A stretch of DNA of 64,000 bases from Sergeia podlipaevii. Lineage: Eukaryota > Euglenozoa > Kinetoplastea > Trypanosomatida > Trypanosomatidae. Positions within the stretch are counted from its first letter, which is position 1; each line of letters begins with the position of its first letter. Below, piece by piece: positions 58,932-64,000 of the stretch. The notes beneath the pieces were generated by a model. That model searched no databases. It saw only the letters and a list, made by a program, of their open reading frames with translations, and was not told where the DNA came from. The stretch is from the NCBI GenBank assembly GCA_030849805.1, contig JASANZ010002203.1, positions 1-64,000 on the forward strand, in the 5' to 3' direction. The position numbers were made by a program, and so were the translations under genes.

Positions 58932-59942
58932 ATGGCTGAACTTCTATCTAGGATACCTCCGTGCGTGTCTCGAGGCGCCATGATCTCGACTGCCCTGGGT
59001 GCAGGCTATACGCTGCTCCTCCTGCGCCTTCTGCCTGTTGGTGTGATGCGGGCGTGGTTTGTGCTGTCTGCCCTTCTTACCGTGTTCCCCGCCTCTGCCC
59101 TGCTCTACCTCATCGATCCTCTTCGCTACATCGGCGTGCCGCGCCGCATTACGCAGCGTATCTGCACCTTCATCATGAGCACCTCTTTCAAGCTCGCGTG
59201 CTGGATGAATCCACAGATCCGCATGAAGGTTAGCTTCGAGGGCAACGAAAATGCTGAGGGTGTGCCGTGCACTGGCTGGGACAAGATTGGCGATACCGGC
59301 ATTGCGTTTGCACTCAACCACACGTCTTTCTGGGACGTGTTTGCTCTCATCGGCACGATGCCAATGAGTAGTTTGTTGAACACTCGCACGCTCATGAAGT
59401 CCTCGCTCCGCAACATCCCCGTGTTCGGCGGCTGCTTCGACCGCGTTGGCCACTTTCCTGTCTACTTCAAGTCCGATGAAGACGGTAACTTTCAAGTGGA
59501 CAAGGAGAAGCAGGCGGCGGTGCAGGTGGGTGTCGACGCACACCTTAGCAATGGCGGCAACTTGGCAATCTTTCCCGAGGGTGCCGTCAACAGGCACCCC
59601 GAGAAGCTTCAGACTTTTCGCTTCGGTACATTTGCCACTATCTTCGAGCACAAGATGCCCCTCTACTACGTCGTGGCTGTGGGGAATGAGAAAACGTGGC
59701 CGGCTGCCGATCCGTATGGTGGCTTCCCCGCGGATATTCACATCCGCATCGGTGCATACCCCGTCGACTTTGCGCATAAGGAGAGCCGTCAGGTAGCGGG
59801 GGAGATGCAAACGTGCATGCAGAAGGTGTACGATGATGTGCTGAATGAGATGAAGCATCAGAAGAAGCCCAAGAAGAAGGCTCTTGGTGGTGCTGCTGCT
59901 GCTGCTGCTGTTGTGGATGACGTCAAGCTCAAGGCTGCGTGA
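58932..59942 (+). CDS. PlsC-type acyltransferase, copy 1
   Basis: A 336-residue membrane acyltransferase of the lysophosphatidic acid acyltransferase (PlsC) family. The N-terminus has two hydrophobic segments, about 17-37 and 40-62. The catalytic motif NHTSFWD is at 129-135 (HX4D: His130, Asp135) and the substrate motif FPEG at 214-217. The C-terminal tail is Lys-rich then Ala-rich (KKPKKKALGG and an Ala run). The likely reaction is transfer of an acyl chain from acyl-CoA to 1-acyl-glycerol-3-phosphate in the endoplasmic reticulum, giving phosphatidic acid. Exact acceptor is not readable from sequence. A paralogue follows about 1 kb downstream in the same orientation, showing tandem duplication. 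A long antisense ORF over this gene is a coding-strand shadow. Confidence 0.93.
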   Translation: MAELLSRIPPCVSRGAMISTALGAGYTLLLLRLLPVGVMRAWFVLSALLTVFPASALLYLIDPLRYIGVPRRITQRICTFIMSTSFKLACWMNPQIRMKVSFEGNENAEGVPCTGWDKIGDTGIAFALNHTSFWDVFALIGTMPMSSLLNTRTLMKSSLRNIPVFGGCFDRVGHFPVYFKSDEDGNFQVDKEKQAAVQVGVDAHLSNGGNLAIFPEGAVNRHPEKLQTFRFGTFATIFEHKMPLYYVVAVGNEKTWPAADPYGGFPADIHIRIGAYPVDFAHKESRQVAGEMQTCMQKVYDDVLNEMKHQKKPKKKALGGAAAAAAVVDDVKLKAA

Positions 59943-60924
59943 GGAGGGGAGGTTGAAGGAAGTATACATATGTATATGGAGGAGTGGACCCCCTTCCTTT
60001 TTCTTTTTTCTAGGTGCTTGCTCAATTAAAATTTTTTTTTTTAATGATGCTGTGTTGTTCTGTTGTTTTGTTGTTGTACTCTCTGTATTGCTTCAACTTA
60101 CCAAAAAAAAAAGAATTATTTTATGTCGTTCGTTCTTTTGCTTTCTCACAAGCAACTTATGAAACTTAGAACTTATCCTCTCACGCTGAAGCACTCAATG
60201 CTATCAATCATTGTGTCTTCATGCGTGCGTTCTTCTAGCAACAGTGTGAGGGCCACACTCCTCATCCCTGGAGAAGAAGAATAAAAAAAATAGAAGAAAC
60301 GATGCAGTGGTGGTGGTAGTGGGGGGGATGATGATGTACTCCTGTGTCAATGTGCGCGCGTGGTGGGATCATCAAACGATCAACTCGACAGCACTGTGCC
60401 CCCTTCATGATCGTTCTTCGTTCTGGATGTATACTTCCAAAGAGAAGGAGAGGAAACAAGATATGGGCAAAACAGTATTAATAAATTAATATAAACAATT
60501 TTTAGATGTGACATGATTGTGCTCAATGGTGTGCTTTACTGTTAACTCAATATGTTCAGTTATCTTATTATTGCTCTTATAATTATTATTATTTTATATG
60601 TTTCCTGCTGCCACTTTGCCACATACACGTACACGCCACATTTATTTATTTATTTTAAGAGCTTGTACTACTATTTACCCCCTCTCTCTCTCTCTCTCTT
60701 TTCTTTCTACAAAAGGTTCTTAATCAAGCCATTCTTCTCATTCTGCCTCCTACGCACACACACACACAAAAAAAAAAGAAAAAGAAAAGAAAAGAAAAGA
60801 AAAGAAAAGACAGTGCGCACTTTTACTTTACCCTCTTCTATATATATATATATATATATACATATGTAAGCACATACTAACTAGCGGCAAACTCTTATAC
60901 GCCTTCCACTCAAAAGGAACCTCC
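59943..60924. other. intergenic between the acyltransferase copies
   Basis: T-rich, with AAAAG and TA repeats near its right end. No remnant of a third copy was seen. Confidence 0.6.
60779..60810. repeat. (AAAAG)n repeat
   Basis: About six AAAAG-like units after a CA run, followed by a pyrimidine stretch and a TA repeat (60839-60860). Confidence 0.93.
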
Positions 60925-61842
60925 ATGACTACCATACTTGCGCTTGCTGCCTTGCTTGTCGTCTGGTGGCTTCTTCTGAAAGCACGTCTTGCGCCTGCGC
61001 TACTCATGCGCCTGTGGTTTTTCTTTGTCAATGTTGTCATCATTTTTTCTCTTTCCGCTCTTACGTGGATGTGCGACGTTGTCTTGCAGGCCGTCCGCGC
61101 ACCACATCACTGGACACAGTGCATGTCTATTGTTGTCCTCACAACCGCATTCCGTATAGTCTGCTGGCTAAATCCACAGATCACCATGACGGTGAACTTC
61201 GGTTGCCGACGCGATGGCACGTCACGGCTTGAGTACGCTGACTTGCACAACGGCGCAGCCATCGTGGCCAACCACACATCCTTCTGGGACGTCTCCGTTG
61301 GGCTTGCTAGTCTACCGCTCAAGTCGCTGCTGAACACAAGAACCTTTGTGAAAGCCTCACTGAAGGACATCCCCATTTTTGGCTCGACATTTGACCGTGT
61401 TGGGCAGTTTCCTGTTTACTTCAAGTCCGATGAAGACGGTAACTTTCACATGGACAAGGAGAAGCAGGCCGAAGTGCAGAAAATCGTCGATGCGCACCTT
61501 GCGAGAGGCGGGAACTTGGCCTTGTTCCCTGAAGGTCAGCTGAACAAGCACCCTGAGAAGCTTCAGCCGTTCCGCTACGGTACCTTTACGACAATTCTTG
61601 AGCACAGGATGCAACTGTTCTTCGCCGTGTTCGTTGGTAATGAAAAGGTGTGGCCGATCCACACCATCATGGGCGGGTATCCAGCTGATACGTACGTATG
61701 CGTCGGAGAGTATATCATTGAAGACTATGAAAAACATGGCGCGAAGCAGGTCGCGGAGGCGTTGCAGGAGCGTATGCAAGAGGTGTACTCTATGATGGTG
61801 CAGGATCTCAAAGCGGGGCGGGTGCCTCTGTGTCGATGGTGA
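60925..61842 (+). CDS. PlsC-type acyltransferase, copy 2
   Basis: A 305-residue paralogue of the preceding gene. Hydrophobic segments occupy about 3-18 and 30-50. NHTSFWD is at 116-122 (His117, Asp122) and FPEG at 201-204, so it should be active. It is shorter than copy 1 because it lacks the Lys/Ala-rich tail, ending GRVPLCRW. Shared blocks include SLLNTRT, DRVG-FPVYFKSDEDGNF and HPEKLQ-FR-GTF; the N-terminal parts differ much more. Divergent N-termini and tails suggest the two copies differ in location or acyl preference, which is inference. The ATG is the first in frame, with a candidate acceptor AG at 60869-60870. Confidence 0.92.
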   Translation: MTTILALAALLVVWWLLLKARLAPALLMRLWFFFVNVVIIFSLSALTWMCDVVLQAVRAPHHWTQCMSIVVLTTAFRIVCWLNPQITMTVNFGCRRDGTSRLEYADLHNGAAIVANHTSFWDVSVGLASLPLKSLLNTRTFVKASLKDIPIFGSTFDRVGQFPVYFKSDEDGNFHMDKEKQAEVQKIVDAHLARGGNLALFPEGQLNKHPEKLQPFRYGTFTTILEHRMQLFFAVFVGNEKVWPIHTIMGGYPADTYVCVGEYIIEDYEKHGAKQVAEALQERMQEVYSMMVQDLKAGRVPLCRW

Positions 61843-63053
61843 TGTGAAAGGAGATGTCTGGCGCAAAGGGACGAGAAGATATCTCCGAAGGAGAAGAAAA
61901 AAGATAATTTAGAAAACAGTGGTAACAAAACTTGAAAATGCAATGGGCGTGAAGACCAAAATTTTTTATTGTTTTTCCATGCCTTTCCTTCTACACCAAT
62001 AACTTTTTTTAAGAGATTGATTTTTATGCTGTTGAAATCTTTCGTAAGCACGCACTTCCCATGATATATTTTTATGTGTGCGTGTATCTGCTTTTTCAAC
62101 CAATATTCATGTGCATAGCCTTTGAATATATATTTCTTCCAATGTTCTTTTTTTTTTTCCTTTTGAACTACGCTTATTTGAACTCAAGGCATGATAGGAG
62201 ATGATTGGGATACTGTGATGCTGTGATATGGATATAGCGACGTGGAACATGGGAGGAGGAGAGAAAACAGCAGAACTAACAACAACAATAAAAAAAAAAA
62301 ACGAGTTTTGAAAGCACTTCAATATTTTATGGTTTGTTTTACTTATTTTCTTTGCTTTTCTTTTGAAAAAATAAGACAGTGTATTTTTGCTTTGCAGAAC
62401 AAAACGTGTGCTCAAGAACACTACACACAGAGAAAAAAAGAATAGTGTGTACAGGGGAAACGAAATGGATGAGCATCGAGGCGAGAAACGCTACTGGGGT
62501 CCTGTTTTTTTTTTTTTTCAGAACCTGTTTTGAGTGTGGAATCAAAATTAAAAATGATAATATTTGTGGCAGCAACATTATTTTTTCTTTTCTGTCATTT
62601 ATTTTATGTCCGTTCGTCTCGTTCTACAGTTTTTGCTTTTTTTACATATATGAGTGTTTGAATGGTGACTTTTTTTTTGCTTTTGGTCATTTTCTCTCGT
62701 TTTTTTTGTATTATTATTATTTTTTCTCTTGAACATGAACACAAATGTTTTTTTTTTGCCATATGTGTTTAAATATATAAACAGATTTCTACAAGGATTA
62801 AACAGCGAACTTTGTTTTTCTTTTCTTTTCATACAGATTGTGCGCTTACGCTTCTAAAATTTTACGGTTTACCTTTTTTTTTCTTTCCTTCCTTTGCTTT
62901 TGCTCTCGCTATAATTTTATCATAGAGGGAATTTTTTTTTTTTAATATATATTCTCTACAGCGAAAGGAAGAAAAAAACGAAAGAAAAGCGGACATATAT
63001 ATATACTCAAGCAGTCGGCCTTATCTCTATAATTTTTATTATTACCACTTATA
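61843..63053. other. 1.2 kb intergenic
   Basis: T-rich, UTR-like. ORF 62379-62732 is a Phe-rich translation of T tracts. Confidence 0.6.
62932..62961 (+). promoter_or_regulatory. candidate spliced-leader acceptor for the last gene
   Basis: T run, then ATATATTCTCTACAG with AG at 62960-62961. The 92-base leader is ATG-free. Confidence 0.5.
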
Positions 63054-64000
63054 ATGGCTGATAACAACAACAACAATCGCACGGACGATACGTTCGACGT
63101 GCAGACGACTGGAACGACGGACGCGGTCGCCCCGCGTTACCGCGGTTTCTTTGCTCGCAACTGGCCTCGGTTTTTTCTCCTCTGTTCGATCGCCGTCACC
63201 GTCTTGACGTTTTTGAGCATTATTTTCAATTTCTTGGATTTCATTTTTTCCCCGGCCGCTGTGCTCTTGAACATCTACTGCCTTGTGTTTAGTCTACTCG
63301 CCCTCTCGGCAGAGCTCAGGCAGTACCGTCTGCTTCGCAAAATCGTCTACACGTGGCTCAAGTACATGTACTTCCTTACGTACTACAAGCCTCGGGGCAT
63401 CTTTTACGCGTTTTTCGGGCTTCTTTTGCTTGAGGACTCCATTTTCATGTATGTTGCAAGTGCCGTGGCGATCGCCGTCGGTGTGCTGATGATCATCACG
63501 AGCTTTGCGTGCGATCTCCCGGTGTACGAGGACCCACAAGAAATGGCGCGCACCCAGAGAGAGTTTAGGAAGTATCAGGAGGAGAAGTATGGCTACTCCA
63601 CCGATCCTGGGATGTACGGTCAAGCAGACGCCGCCACTGTTGCCGACGTGGCGGCACAGCTTCAGCAACTTCAGCAGCAAGGCGGAGGTGGCGGTGGGAA
63701 GAATAGCTCTGTCCCCGTGCAGGACACCCCTGCGATGCCGGCACAGCAACAACGTGTGGCACCGCCGATGGCAAAGAATGAGGTGGGACGCCAGCAGAGC
63801 CTCAGCGGCAACCAACACAACAACGCATCTGCGAGCGTCAACTTTGCTGAGGCCACAGGTAGGGAGTACGCTGAGATGCCCAGTCGCGAGACCTCTGCGG
63901 CAGCAGCCGCTGCATCTGCGGTTGCGTCTGTTTCCTTCTCGCCCAAGGAGGGGCCAGACGACTACAGTACTGAGGTGCCTCCCACCGTGGCGGCTCGCGA
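63054..64000 (+). CDS. TVP15/COPI-associated-like membrane protein, cut by right edge
   Basis: At least 315 residues, no stop before the window ends. An Asn-rich N-terminus (about 35 residues) is followed by four hydrophobic segments, about 39-64, 67-87, 104-126 and 129-152. The pattern VLLNIYCLVFSLLALSAELRQ, then RGIFYAFFGLLLLEDS, matches the COPI-associated/TVP15 family, small four-span proteins of the Golgi and endosomes in yeast. The rest, from 155 on, is a cytosolic tail rich in Gln, Ala, Gly and Ser that is not part of the family core and is much longer than in yeast. Family assignment is by pattern and moderately sure. Confidence 0.85.
   Translation, partial: MADNNNNNRTDDTFDVQTTGTTDAVAPRYRGFFARNWPRFFLLCSIAVTVLTFLSIIFNFLDFIFSPAAVLLNIYCLVFSLLALSAELRQYRLLRKIVYTWLKYMYFLTYYKPRGIFYAFFGLLLLEDSIFMYVASAVAIAVGVLMIITSFACDLPVYEDPQEMARTQREFRKYQEEKYGYSTDPGMYGQADAATVADVAAQLQQLQQQGGGGGGKNSSVPVQDTPAMPAQQQRVAPPMAKNEVGRQQSLSGNQHNNASASVNFAEATGREYAEMPSRETSAAAAAASAVASVSFSPKEGPDDYSTEVPPTVAAR

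Noticed and set aside
58944..59969. 341-codon open frame on the minus strand over acyltransferase copy 1
   Set aside because: Exactly antisense to a well-supported gene; the translation is His/Leu/Arg-rich shadow sequence without domains, and every real gene in the window is on the + strand.

Overview
The window looks like part of a trypanosomatid (kinetoplastid) chromosome. All 22 protein genes lie on the + strand, as in a directional polycistronic gene cluster. None shows an intron. The gaps between genes are low in GC, T-rich and full of homopolymers and microsatellites, and most genes have a pyrimidine tract followed by AG just upstream of the ATG, which is the layout of spliced-leader trans-splicing. 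Several gene families are typical of the group: a PTB-type DRBD3 protein, a glycosomal fructose-1,6-bisphosphatase ending in SKL, and many large low-complexity coiled-coil proteins. From memory, DRBD3 and fructose-1,6-bisphosphatase are also close neighbours in Trypanosoma brucei and Leishmania, which fits. By eye the coding GC looks too low for Leishmania itself; I cannot name the species.

Layout. 1-9.1 kb: a long coiled-coil protein that may be a SCAPER relative, a divergent casein-kinase-1 family kinase, a 2.65 kb gene-free stretch, then an 86-residue membrane protein. 10-21.5 kb: a short leucine-rich-repeat protein, the CCA-adding tRNA nucleotidyltransferase, and a giant 2674-residue protein of unknown function. 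22.9-31.6 kb: DRBD3/PTB1, a 4.7 kb microsatellite-rich gap, a membrane-anchored FkbM-type methyltransferase and fructose-1,6-bisphosphatase. 33.3-41 kb: a small single-membrane-span protein, an unknown basic protein, the mitochondrial copper chaperone SCO1 and an unknown coiled-coil protein. 42.6-54.2 kb: an ankyrin-repeat protein, a small helical protein, a 1618-residue coiled-coil protein and a TCF25/Rqc1 homologue. 54.7-64 kb: two unknown proteins, a tandem pair of PlsC-type acyltransferases, and a TVP15/COPI-associated membrane protein that runs off the right edge.

The genes do not form one pathway, which is normal for kinetoplastid polycistrons, where neighbours are co-transcribed but separately regulated after transcription. 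Themes present are RNA and translation (DRBD3, CCA enzyme, TCF25), central metabolism (FBPase), mitochondrial respiration (SCO1, perhaps two small membrane proteins), lipid synthesis (acyltransferase pair) and cytoskeleton-like coiled-coil proteins. I see no mobile elements, CRISPR arrays, tRNA or rRNA genes, and no strand-switch region. I did not find a clearly new multi-gene system. The best leads are the FkbM methyltransferase (internal membrane segment, overlapping upstream ORF), the complementary CA/TG repeats downstream of DRBD3, a near-identical nucleotide block shared by the two acyltransferases, and genes whose last pyrimidine tract abuts the ATG with no AG between.
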